In this document: positions 35,534 to 43,235 of the stretch, in pieces
Layout of the letters: each line of letters starts with the position of its first letter
How positions within the stretch are numbered: position 1 is the stretch's first letter
Source: Microbulbifer mangrovi
GTDB lineage: Bacteria; Pseudomonadota; Gammaproteobacteria; Pseudomonadales; Cellvibrionaceae
Reading direction: 5' to 3'
Length of the DNA: 47,440 bases
Assembly (NCBI RefSeq): GCF_002009015.1
Contig: NZ_LZDE01000327.1
Span: 1-47,440, forward strand
Translations under genes and position numbers: made by a program
Notes under the pieces: model-generated
The model's database searches: none
Seen by the model: the letters and a program-made list of their open reading frames with translations, nothing else
What the model was told of the DNA's origin: nothing

Positions 35534-35554
35534 CACCCTCCCCGGGGGAGGAGT
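35534..35554. promoter_or_regulatory. candidate MalT-box-like palindrome upstream of the oxidase operon
   Basis: CACCCTCCCC (35534-35543) is followed after one base by GGGGAGGAGT (35545-35554). The right half matches 9 of 10 bases of GGGGAGGAGG; the left half reads GGGGAGGGTG on the other strand. The half-sites point outward, unlike the pair at 10340-10361, which point inward. It lies about 170-190 nt upstream of the 1880-aa gene. Confidence 0.35.
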
Positions 35555-35610
35555 TGGCAAACCCGCCAATGAGAGTTTGTAAAAGTGAGGTACCGCACAA
35601 AAGTGACAGG

Positions 35611-35647
35611 CAAAAAAAACCGGTATCACGCGTCAGCGGATACCGGT
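35611..35647 (-). terminator. rho-independent terminator of the GH13 gene at 35822
   Basis: A perfect 9-bp inverted repeat ACCGGTATC / GATACCGGT (35619-35627, 35639-35647) has an 11-nt loop. On the - strand it is followed by a run of eight T (A-run from 35612). It lies 175 nt downstream of the GH13 stop, so that gene is probably a separate unit from the oxidase operon. Confidence 0.75.
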
Positions 35648-35821
35648 AAATCTTTCGACGAGAAAGAGATGGGGTCACACGCGGCCAAAAAAGGCCGGAC
35701 AAACAAAGACGTCAATACAGCCGTCAATTCCAAGTCATCTCACTGCACGAGGCAAGATCCGGTAGCAAGTGCTCTGGAACTCACCGCTGCGGAGTGATGA
35801 CAAATTTCGCGGCCCGGTCAG

Positions 35822-37561
35822 TTACCGGGCGCTCAATGCCTGGGTGGCGGGGCTACCCAAAAGCAGAGTATCGAACTCTGTATCAAATTTCAGAGTGCCA
35901 TTTTCTACCCGGGCTTCAACACCAGAGTAATAATCTTTCACCAGGGTGCCCTCGGCGAAGACGCCGGCAGCAGACAGGGACTTCTCCCCTTTTGGCATAT
36001 CCAGTGCCACTATTACCCGATCATCTTCCAGTGTGCGGCTGAATACATAGGGCGCTTCACTGAGACGCTTGTGCACACCGGCGCCGACCGCCAGATGAGA
36101 CTGTCGGAACTGACCCAGTTTCTGCCAAAGAGCGAGTATCTCGCGGGTTTCGGTTTTTTCCAGATCCCCCCAGTTCATAGGGCTACGCAGCTGGGCATCG
36201 CCCTGGGCACCGGGCGCCGTCAGCGGCCGGGCCAGCTCATCGCCGTAGTAGATCTGTGCGGCGCCGGGCGCCAGCATCAACTTGAATGCCGCTTCGCGGG
36301 GACGCTGGCGCTCGCGGTCGAAGGAATTCATATCGTCGTGAGAGGTCAGGTAATTGAGCACACCAACACCCTCCATTGCCCCGCCGTTCAACATTTGTGA
36401 GTAGCGGGAAAAGATCGACTCCATATCTTCGCGATCGGCGCGCGCAGCGATATCGAAATTGATCAGGCTGTCGAAGCCGTAGTCAAAGAAGTCCACCTGG
36501 CGATCGCCGAAATCGAAATCACGTCCGCTGGTAATCCCATAGCCATAGACCTCCCCGACCATAAAGAAGTCGCGATTGTCGAGCTTTCTATCCGGGTTGC
36601 GTTGCTTCCAATCTGCGAGGGCAAGGCTTGCCTCCTTCTTGAGCACTGCCCAGACTTCCGGCTCCACATGCTTGACCGTATCCACGCGAAAGCCGTCAAC
36701 ACCGTACTCACGCACCCAGTCGGTCAGCCATTTCACCATGTAATATTTGGGCGCGCGCGGGTAACCGGTGCGCTCAAAGAATGCGTCCAGCTCGGCCTGC
36801 TCCTGTTGCAGGCGTCCCTCCTCCGCCCACTTGCTCACCAGCTGCGGCGGCGTTGACACTGGCGCATCACTTTCGGTGCGGATGTCCGGCAGGTTATCAA
36901 CCAGCATGCAGCTGACGGTACCGGCAAAGCCAGACCAGTCGCACACAGAATCGGCGCGGCTCCACTCCGCTGGCCACAGCGGATCCTTGCCAGTCACCGG
37001 ACCAGTATGGTTCGCCACCACATCCAGCAGTACGCGGATGCCGCGGCTGTGCGCCGTATCAATCAGTTCCGCCAGTAGCGCCTCACTGCCAAAGTTGTGA
37101 TCAACGGTGGTCCAATCTCTGGGCCAGTAGCCGTGATAGGCGTAAGTGCGCCCGGTGCCCTCATCCGTGGCACCGTGAATCTGCTCGTAGACCGGGGACA
37201 TCCACAGGGCGTCAACACCCAGCGCGTCGAAGTAACCCTCATTCAGCTTGTCGATAACGCCTTGCAGGTCGCCGCCGTGAAAACCGCGCAGGTGGCCCGT
37301 ATCGGCCTCGCGCCCGTAGGCCAGATCGTTGTCCGGGTCACCGTTGGCAAAGCGGTCGGGGAGCATGAAATAAACGGTGGCATTGCTCCAGAATGGGTCT
37401 GCCCCGGTCGGTGCCGCGACCTTCTCCGCAGCCTCGGCGTGGACCGGGGAGTCAGCTGTGGTAACTGGCGTCGCAGGATCCGTAACGGATCCATCGCTAC
37501 AGGCGGCCAGCGAGAGGCTGGCAGCGGCGATAAAGGCACTCAGGCCGGATGTTTTTCTCAT
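35822..37561 (-). CDS. GH13 alpha-amylase lipoprotein (paralogue 2)
   Basis: A 579-residue enzyme with lipoprotein signal MRKTSGLSAFIAAASLSLAAC and a short acidic spacer. ATG 37561 has a strong GGAGAGAAG site. The catalytic residues are D294 in GFRVDTVKHV (nucleophile), E337 in MVGEVYG (acid/base) and D409 in TSHDD, with DVVANHTG as region I. It is very similar throughout to the GH13 gene at 26501-28222, so the two come from a duplication and now flank the oxidase/DUF1552 pair. It has its own terminator and an upstream palindrome, so it is probably monocistronic. It acts on starch or maltodextrin at the envelope. Confidence 0.92.
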   Translation of the reverse strand: MRKTSGLSAFIAAASLSLAACSDGSVTDPATPVTTADSPVHAEAAEKVAAPTGADPFWSNATVYFMLPDRFANGDPDNDLAYGREADTGHLRGFHGGDLQGVIDKLNEGYFDALGVDALWMSPVYEQIHGATDEGTGRTYAYHGYWPRDWTTVDHNFGSEALLAELIDTAHSRGIRVLLDVVANHTGPVTGKDPLWPAEWSRADSVCDWSGFAGTVSCMLVDNLPDIRTESDAPVSTPPQLVSKWAEEGRLQQEQAELDAFFERTGYPRAPKYYMVKWLTDWVREYGVDGFRVDTVKHVEPEVWAVLKKEASLALADWKQRNPDRKLDNRDFFMVGEVYGYGITSGRDFDFGDRQVDFFDYGFDSLINFDIAARADREDMESIFSRYSQMLNGGAMEGVGVLNYLTSHDDMNSFDRERQRPREAAFKLMLAPGAAQIYYGDELARPLTAPGAQGDAQLRSPMNWGDLEKTETREILALWQKLGQFRQSHLAVGAGVHKRLSEAPYVFSRTLEDDRVIVALDMPKGEKSLSAAGVFAEGTLVKDYYSGVEARVENGTLKFDTEFDTLLLGSPATQALSAR

Positions 37562-37624
37562 TATCTTCTCTCCGCCGTTATCGAACGGTAATCACTGCAA
37601 CCTACTGTACGCACCACAGCCACA

Positions 37625-37658
37625 TTTTCATCATCCCGCCCCGGGGCGTAGATGAAAA
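37625..37658. promoter_or_regulatory. palindromic operator-like element upstream of GH13 paralogue 2
   Basis: TTTTCATCATCCCGCCCC (37625-37642) abuts GGGGCGTAGATGAAAA (37643-37658). The inner 6 bp and outer 8 bp are perfectly symmetric, with a 2-nt difference between. It is about 65-100 nt upstream of the - strand start. It could be a repressor or activator site, or a hairpin in the 5' leader. Confidence 0.4.
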
Positions 37659-37818
37659 AGGCAGCGGCCGGTGATAGGCTTGACTCCCCAGTCTTAGGGC
37701 CGCCCCAAAGCCACTTTTGGCACCAATTACAGAGGCGGGAACTGCGCCAGATCAACCTGTTGCGCGGTGATACCAGAGAGAATTCAGGGAACCGTTTCCC
37801 AATTTAAAAGGAGTGACC

Positions 37819-38664
37819 ATGCAGGATAAACCCGTCGTATTCGTTGTCGTCGACCCCAATGACGACCGCCATGTAGCCCTCGAACGCGCACTGACCACCG
37901 CGCGCGAGCGCAACCCCCAGCCCAAGCTTGCCGTATTCGTGGCCGTGGACGGGGAAGCGGTAGATACCCGTGCCGTAAACGACCACCTGTTCCGCGACGA
38001 GTTCTGGTTCCGCGACCAGATCCGCACCCCGATCGAAGAGGCCGGTGTCGAATTCGAGATCTCCGTGTGCTGGTCCAGCGACTGGCAGGGAGCCATCATC
38101 CAGGAAGCCAAGCGCTGCAACGCCGAAATGATCTACCTGCCGGTGCACGCCAGAACCAGCAGCCGCCGCTTCACCTTTGCCGAATCCAAGTGGCAGGTAC
38201 TGAAACAGGCCAAGTGCCCGGTGGTACTGATTCGCCCCGGCGCCAAGGATCGCCGCAAAGTGGTACTGGCGACCGTCAACTACCAGGCCCAGACCAACCA
38301 GCAGCGTCAGCTGAACCGTCAGATCACCGAGCGCGCCAACTACATTGCCAATATGTACGGTGCCGAGCTGCATCTGGTGAATGCGTTCCTCGACTCCATG
38401 CGCTACCCGGACCGCGGCGCCCTGGCCAAGCTGGCAGACAAGACCGGTGTCCCCACCGATCGCATCCACGTGAAGCAGGGCTACACCAACGAGGTAGTTG
38501 CCGAGATTGCCAAGGAAATCGACGCAGACGTGGTGGTGATGGGTACCCTGAACCAGTACGGGGAAACTGGCTCACTGCTGCGCGGCAATACTGCCGAGCG
38601 CGTCATCGGGTCGCTGGAGACGGATGTGATGGTGTGTAACGCATTTACCACCACGTCACACTGA
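37819..38664 (+). CDS. tandem-domain universal stress protein (UspE-like)
   Basis: A 281-residue cytosolic protein with two UspA domains in tandem, as in UspE. The first covers about residues 5-145 (VVFVVVDPNDDRHVALERAL ... CPVVLIRPG), the second about 150-280 (VVLATVNYQAQ ... DADVVVMGTLNQYG, then GNTAERVIGSLETDVMVCN). The second half keeps a G-x2-G-x9-G(S/N)-like end (MGTLNQYGETGSLLRGNTAERV), the ATP-binding type signature in degenerate form. ATG 37819 is chosen over GTG 37813, which lies within the AAAAGGAG ribosome site. Members aid survival in stress. Single gene with its own terminator; no evident link to starch genes. Confidence 0.88.
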   Translation: MQDKPVVFVVVDPNDDRHVALERALTTARERNPQPKLAVFVAVDGEAVDTRAVNDHLFRDEFWFRDQIRTPIEEAGVEFEISVCWSSDWQGAIIQEAKRCNAEMIYLPVHARTSSRRFTFAESKWQVLKQAKCPVVLIRPGAKDRRKVVLATVNYQAQTNQQRQLNRQITERANYIANMYGAELHLVNAFLDSMRYPDRGALAKLADKTGVPTDRIHVKQGYTNEVVAEIAKEIDADVVVMGTLNQYGETGSLLRGNTAERVIGSLETDVMVCNAFTTTSH

Positions 38665-38690
38665 AGCAGATTCGGCATTAAGCAGAACCG

Positions 38691-38721
38691 AAAAGGGGGC
38701 TGATAATCAGCCCCCTTTTTT
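38691..38721. terminator. rho-independent terminator between convergent genes
   Basis: The 9-bp stem GGGGGCTGA / TCAGCCCCC (38695-38703, 38707-38715) has a TAA loop and T6 (38716-38721), 27 nt after the Usp stop. A4 on the left gives weaker service to the - strand gene ending at 38736. Confidence 0.9.
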
Positions 38722-38735
38722 CGTTGCCCCGGTCA

Positions 38736-41700
38736 TTACGGGAGATTTGCAGCGTCTATTTCTACATAAAAGACATCGTGCTGGTTGTTCAGGTCCACAT
38801 CATAGATCAATCCAATGTTTCCGCTCTGCAAAGGAGTTATCGCACTGGGGTACCTGATATCGTCAGCGACCAGGCTCACCGCGGAAAAACTCCCCTCCGA
38901 AAGCGCACTGTGATACAGGCCATCCCAGGATGAGAAGTAAAGGTGCTTGACCCCGGCCAGCTCAACAAGAAATGGGTAGCGGTAGTTGTTGTAGGATCCC
39001 AGTGAATAACTATTGCTCCAGGAAAGCAAGTCGGCGGATTCCGCCACAACTAGCCCGCCAGATGCGTACGAAACATAACTAAGGTAGTAACGCTCATCGC
39101 TGGACTGCATTAGCTGCGAGGCGAAATTGTGATCATCGCTCTCTGACACCTTGATTGAATCAGTCCAGCTCTGAAAATCGCCGCTTGTTGTGACATAAAC
39201 CTCTGATCGACTGTTCTCACTACTCGTATCATGCACTGTGTAGCTAACGACATACTGGCCATCGACACTCTCGATCATTGACTCCGGACGTATATCGTTT
39301 GAATTGCATTCAATTTGATCACAACCGGCGAAATTGGTCGCGCCAGTGATATCCGTTTTCAGCCAGCTACTGCCATCTGCCGTTTCATATACACAGTATT
39401 CAAAATCGCTGCACAAGCCCAACAGCAACAGATTTCCAATGCTGTTCTCTATCAAGGCTGTATTCTCGTAGAGCTTCTCGGGCAGCGTTGACACCGCCTC
39501 CCAAGTTTCCCCCTGATTTACAGAGCGCACAAGATAGGTATTGTCCAACTCTGAATAAACAGCTACCAGCTCGCCATTTTCCCGCTGCGTGAAATTTGGC
39601 ACATACGAATATTCATAGGTGTTCGTAACATAACTACCCGTTGGAACATCCAGCTCATACGTACAAGGCTTCTCATCACAGGTAGATTCAAAATAGATAA
39701 ACTGCTCTACCTGAACATAGGGAAACTGATTTTCGCAATTACTCGGTGACATGGAGCAATACAAAGTAACTTCAGTCTTGTAACTGCCCGGAACACGCGG
39801 CGCCCAGTATTCAATGTTCCAGATCCCCGTACTCGACTCATAATTCGCGTTGTATACACCCGCAGCGGTGTATTCCGACAAATACCGCTCCGGTTTATTT
39901 ACATCATAGGTATAGAACTGAACATGCCAGCCATCTTCATCCAGGGCCTTTTCAAAATTTGGATCAAATCCCTCCACTTTCAATACAATCGGCTCTTCCT
40001 GCAGGTACACCGATTGATTGCCAACAATGCTTAACCTGTCTTCGGTATCCAGCAGGTTGTCGTTGTCGTCATCAACATCTGCATTATCTCCGATCGTGTC
40101 GCCGTCAAAGTCCCGATGCTCACTGGCATCGTGTGGGAAACTGTCCTGGCTATCTACAAAACCATCGTTATCATCATCGGGATCTTTCAGGTTATCGATA
40201 CCATCGCCGTCGGTATCACCGGTGACCTGCGGATCCAATGGCGCCTCATCAAGAAAATCGGGAGTTCCGTCGTTGTCATCATCCGGATCCGCATTATTAC
40301 CTACGCCGTCTCCATCAAAATCGCGACTTTCCGTTTCATCAAACGGGAACTGGTCAGATTCATCCTCGATCCCATCGTTGTCGTCGTCCGGGTCAACGAT
40401 ATTGTCTAACCCATCGCTGTCGTAATCCCCGCTGTGCGCCGGGTCGTTCGGTGACTCATCATGTGGATCCGCGACTCCATCGTTATCGTCATCCGGATCA
40501 CTGTTATTGCCAATACCGTCTGCATCCCAGTCTTCAGTTTCTGTCGCATCGAACGGAAACAGATCCTCGGAATCCTCCACACCGTCGCCGTCGTCATCAC
40601 TATCGAAAATATTATCTTCACCGTCGCCGTCGAGATCGCCGCTGGCCAGTTCACTTTTCGGGTATTGATCGTACTGATCTTCGATACCATCGTTATCATC
40701 ATCCGAATCGGCATTATCACCAAGACCATCGTCATCGGTGTCCAGTTGTTCGGAATCGTCATAAGGAAAGGCGTCTACCGCATCCTGCACACCATCATTA
40801 TCGTCATCCGAGTCGTGAAGGTCGTCAATACCATCTTCGTCGTAATCGCCGGAAACCTGCGGATCCAGCGGATCAGAATCCCGGCTATCTGCCACACCAT
40901 CATTGTCATCGTCGGAGTCAGCATTGTTCCCTACACCGTCGCCATCTGAATCCAACTGCTCGGATTCGTCATAAGGAAACGCGTCTTCGGTGTCCAATAC
41001 GCCATCGTTATCGTTGTCAGTGTCAAATAAATTGTCTACTCCGTCACTGTCACGATCTCCAGAAACCTCTGGGTCTAACGGAGACGCATCCTTCTCGTCA
41101 GCAACCCCGTCATTGTCGTCATCCGGGTCGGCAGCATCGCCAATTCCGTCGCCATCAGAATCTTGGGACTCCGCCGGGTCAAATGGGAACTCATCGTCCG
41201 CGTCTTCTACCCCGTCGTTATCATCATCGGTGTCCTCAATATTATCGACACCGTCCATGTCGGCATCCCCACCGATTTCCTGATCATAGGGCTGTGCATC
41301 ATGCGCATCTTCAACGCCATCATTATCGTCATCGAGATCGTCCGCATTCGACGTTCCATCGAGGTCGGAATCGATAATGCTTGAGTACTGCATGGTTGCC
41401 GAGAAATGCGCAACCGCGCTCTCAAGGTCCACCAGTTGGCCTAGACCTAATCCCGAAAGAATCGCAGTTACCTCATTACTGCTCTCGAACGACAACGGGT
41501 CCTGATTGAAATGCTCCAGTGAAAGGCCTGAGGAATTGATCACTTCCGCAGTACTTTCATGCAGCTGGATACGTTCATCGATATCGCCATCGTCATCCAG
41601 GCTTTGTATCAGGCGAATAAAATTCACCACCCTGGAATCTCGAATATCTTTTACCGCAAACAGCTCTAGCGGAGTTATTGCACTGGCAGTGGGAATTTCC

Positions 41701-42011
41701 GGGAACTGAAGCGCACCCAGAGAGAAAACTACATTATCGTTAGTGACATATTCGAACACCCCACCCCTGTCAGTGCTCCCCTCAATGCCGGAGGTTGTCA
41801 AATAGTGAAAATTGGCGATGGGACTATCGACAATCACTCCGCTGGCATCCGGGGTTGGCTCCGGGGCAGGCTCAGGGACGGGCTCGGGCGTCGGCTGCGG
41901 CGAAGGGGCAGGGGCCTCAGAACCACCGCCACCACCTCCACAGGCAGTCAGACTCAGGGCGAGAATTGCAAGCGCAAGCAGTTTGAACCTGAATGGAGAA
42001 TTCCTTTTCAT
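38736..42011 (-). CDS. large lipoprotein with 13 thrombospondin type 3-like Ca-binding repeats and a BNR-like C-terminal domain
   Basis: A 1091-residue surface lipoprotein: signal ending SLTACGGGGGG, then a Pro/Glu spacer. An N-terminal domain (about residues 55-205, VDSPIANFHYLTTSG.EG.TD) resembles ones seen before such repeats. Residues 214-658 are 13 aspartate-rich units built on DxDDDNDGxxD, which should bind many calcium ions and form a stiff rod. The C-terminal 430 residues look like a sialidase/BNR-type beta propeller (SVNQGETWEAV, SGDFQSWTDS). No catalytic residues are evident. Its place between alpha-glucan genes and the TonB receptor suggests glycan binding or presentation at the cell surface, which is inferred. 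Confidence 0.8.
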   Translation of the reverse strand: MKRNSPFRFKLLALAILALSLTACGGGGGGSEAPAPSPQPTPEPVPEPAPEPTPDASGVIVDSPIANFHYLTTSGIEGSTDRGGVFEYVTNDNVVFSLGALQFPEIPTASAITPLELFAVKDIRDSRVVNFIRLIQSLDDDGDIDERIQLHESTAEVINSSGLSLEHFNQDPLSFESSNEVTAILSGLGLGQLVDLESAVAHFSATMQYSSIIDSDLDGTSNADDLDDDNDGVEDAHDAQPYDQEIGGDADMDGVDNIEDTDDDNDGVEDADDEFPFDPAESQDSDGDGIGDAADPDDDNDGVADEKDASPLDPEVSGDRDSDGVDNLFDTDNDNDGVLDTEDAFPYDESEQLDSDGDGVGNNADSDDDNDGVADSRDSDPLDPQVSGDYDEDGIDDLHDSDDDNDGVQDAVDAFPYDDSEQLDTDDDGLGDNADSDDDNDGIEDQYDQYPKSELASGDLDGDGEDNIFDSDDDGDGVEDSEDLFPFDATETEDWDADGIGNNSDPDDDNDGVADPHDESPNDPAHSGDYDSDGLDNIVDPDDDNDGIEDESDQFPFDETESRDFDGDGVGNNADPDDDNDGTPDFLDEAPLDPQVTGDTDGDGIDNLKDPDDDNDGFVDSQDSFPHDASEHRDFDGDTIGDNADVDDDNDNLLDTEDRLSIVGNQSVYLQEEPIVLKVEGFDPNFEKALDEDGWHVQFYTYDVNKPERYLSEYTAAGVYNANYESSTGIWNIEYWAPRVPGSYKTEVTLYCSMSPSNCENQFPYVQVEQFIYFESTCDEKPCTYELDVPTGSYVTNTYEYSYVPNFTQRENGELVAVYSELDNTYLVRSVNQGETWEAVSTLPEKLYENTALIENSIGNLLLLGLCSDFEYCVYETADGSSWLKTDITGATNFAGCDQIECNSNDIRPESMIESVDGQYVVSYTVHDTSSENSRSEVYVTTSGDFQSWTDSIKVSESDDHNFASQLMQSSDERYYLSYVSYASGGLVVAESADLLSWSNSYSLGSYNNYRYPFLVELAGVKHLYFSSWDGLYHSALSEGSFSAVSLVADDIRYPSAITPLQSGNIGLIYDVDLNNQHDVFYVEIDAANLP
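40038..41372 (-). repeat. coding tandem repeat array, 13 aspartate-rich units
   Basis: The array encodes residues 214-658 of the lipoprotein. Units average about 34 codons and centre on DxDDDNDG. Repeated GTCATC/GTCGTC-rich DNA on the + strand reflects the Asp codons. Unit lengths vary slightly, so it is a protein-level repeat and not a satellite of identical copies. Copy number could vary between strains. Confidence 0.85.
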
Positions 42012-42337
42012 ATGCCATCCAAAATTTTTTGATTATTAGATATTGAGGTCCAAAAGAGATACGTATCTAGTGGCCAGCGTGAACGGGTAAGGCAAGAACA
42101 AAAATATATCGCCTATATCGTATGGAATACAGCCCGCAAAGGGGTATGGAAGCTGTTAACTTGAATCCATCTGGTGCGAGCTCCAGACGAAGCCCCCCTT
42201 CCATTGCACAAACCTGCCATAAGTGACAAACATCCCAGCAACTACTATGCCCATCCTCCTCCCCCACCAAGGCGGAAGCACACTCTTGCCGAACAATAGA
42301 TACTGCTAGCCTGCTCGAGACTTCCAGAGAAGGAATA
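42012..42337. other. divergent intergenic region
   Basis: These 326 nt lie between the - strand repeat lipoprotein and the + strand esterase. I see no supported gene here. The frame on the - strand at 42067-42447 overlaps the esterase start antisense and has no family features. The region must contain both promoters and includes the GGGGAGGAGG element listed separately. Confidence 0.6.
42255..42264 (-). promoter_or_regulatory. exact GGGGAGGAGG element upstream of the esterase gene
   Basis: The + strand reads CCTCCTCCCC, that is GGGGAGGAGG on the - strand, identical to the element at 10352-10361. It lies 74 nt before the esterase ATG and about 245 nt before the divergent repeat lipoprotein. 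It is MalT-box-like by consensus; no regulator is identified. Confidence 0.35.
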
Positions 42338-43189
42338 ATGACCAAGCGCTTCAACCTAGCCGCAATTGTTTTATTGGCCCTCCATGCTATGACCACCAAC
42401 GGAGCACCCACGACAGCGTCCACCGCCCAGTCCAATGTGCACGTCATGCCCGCCGTAGAAATGAAAACCCTGCAGCGCGAGCGTATATATCGCGTGTATC
42501 TGCCAGAGAGTTACGAAGAATCCAACAAGCACTATCCAGTGCTGTATATGCACGATGGACAAAACCTGTTCGATGACGCCACTTCGTATGTGGGTGAATG
42601 GGGGGTGGATGAGGCGCTCAATCAATTAGCCAGCACCTGCGACCTGGAAATGATCGTGGTCGGTATCGACCACGGGGACAAGCTGCGAATGACCGAGCTT
42701 AACCCCTACGACAATGAGCGCTTCGGCGAGGGCGAAGGTGATGCCTATGTGGATTTTCTGGTCAACGAGCTAAAGCCTCGCATCGACCAGAAGTTCCGCA
42801 CACTGCCTGGGAGAGAACACACCGCGGTGATGGGCAGCTCCATGGGAGGCCTTATCTCCAACCACGCAATCAATCGCCATCCTCAGACTTTTGGCCTCGC
42901 AGGACTATTTTCGCCATCTTACTGGATAGCGCCGCAAATACTGGCGACAACCGAAGCCAACCCCGCTTTGAAAAATACCCGGATCTACCTTTCAACAGGA
43001 GGCAAGGAAGGCGAGTCGATGACCGAGGGATTCAACCAGATGGCACACCTTCTTAAACAACACGCTGGCCCTGATCAGTGGCGGGCGCAGCTGGACGCGG
43101 ATGGAGAGCACAACGAAGCATTCTGGAATCGAATATTTCCGCAGGCGGTAAACTTTCTTTTCAAAGGACACTGTGACAAGAAAGTATAA
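42338..43189 (+). CDS. secreted putative esterase (PF00756-type alpha/beta hydrolase)
   Basis: A 283-residue protein with an N-terminal signal peptide (MTKRFNLAAIVLLALHAMTTNGA), so periplasmic or secreted. Core features: RIYRVYLPESYEESNKHYPVLYMHDGQNLFDD, IVVGIDHGD, nucleophile elbow MGSSMGGL (serine nucleophile) and a late DGEHNEAFWNRIFPQA carrying the probable catalytic histidine. This group hydrolyses acyl or siderophore esters; some act on acetylated or feruloylated glycans. GAAGGA precedes the ATG. It is the second PF00756-type esterase in the window; the two share domain type but differ in sequence and location. In this setting it may remove ester groups from imported glycans. Confidence 0.85.
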   Translation: MTKRFNLAAIVLLALHAMTTNGAPTTASTAQSNVHVMPAVEMKTLQRERIYRVYLPESYEESNKHYPVLYMHDGQNLFDDATSYVGEWGVDEALNQLASTCDLEMIVVGIDHGDKLRMTELNPYDNERFGEGEGDAYVDFLVNELKPRIDQKFRTLPGREHTAVMGSSMGGLISNHAINRHPQTFGLAGLFSPSYWIAPQILATTEANPALKNTRIYLSTGGKEGESMTEGFNQMAHLLKQHAGPDQWRAQLDADGEHNEAFWNRIFPQAVNFLFKGHCDKKV

Positions 43190-43235
43190 GCTGGAGTCCG
43201 GAGCGCCATATAACGGTATATGACGCTCCATTTGC

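Larger units (their letters stand above)
35364..35821. other. intergenic regulatory stretch, no supported gene
   Basis: These 458 nt separate the upstream GH13 gene from the 1880-aa gene. Besides the terminator and the palindromic element listed separately, I see no ORF with coding character. The short frames on both strands lack ribosome sites and are interrupted by those signals. The promoter of the 1880-aa operon must lie here. Confidence 0.6.

Noticed and set aside
35418-35702. Possible 94-aa gene on the - strand
   Set aside because: It runs through the terminator hairpin and the palindromic element and has no ribosome site or known domain.
40038-41372. CRISPR-like look of the repeated GTCATC-rich DNA
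   Set aside because: The repeats are in frame, of variable unit length and encode calcium-binding aspartate motifs. There are no unique spacers of constant length.
42067-42447. Possible 126-aa gene on the - strand
   Set aside because: It overlaps the esterase start antisense, covers the divergent promoter region and lacks any family resemblance.
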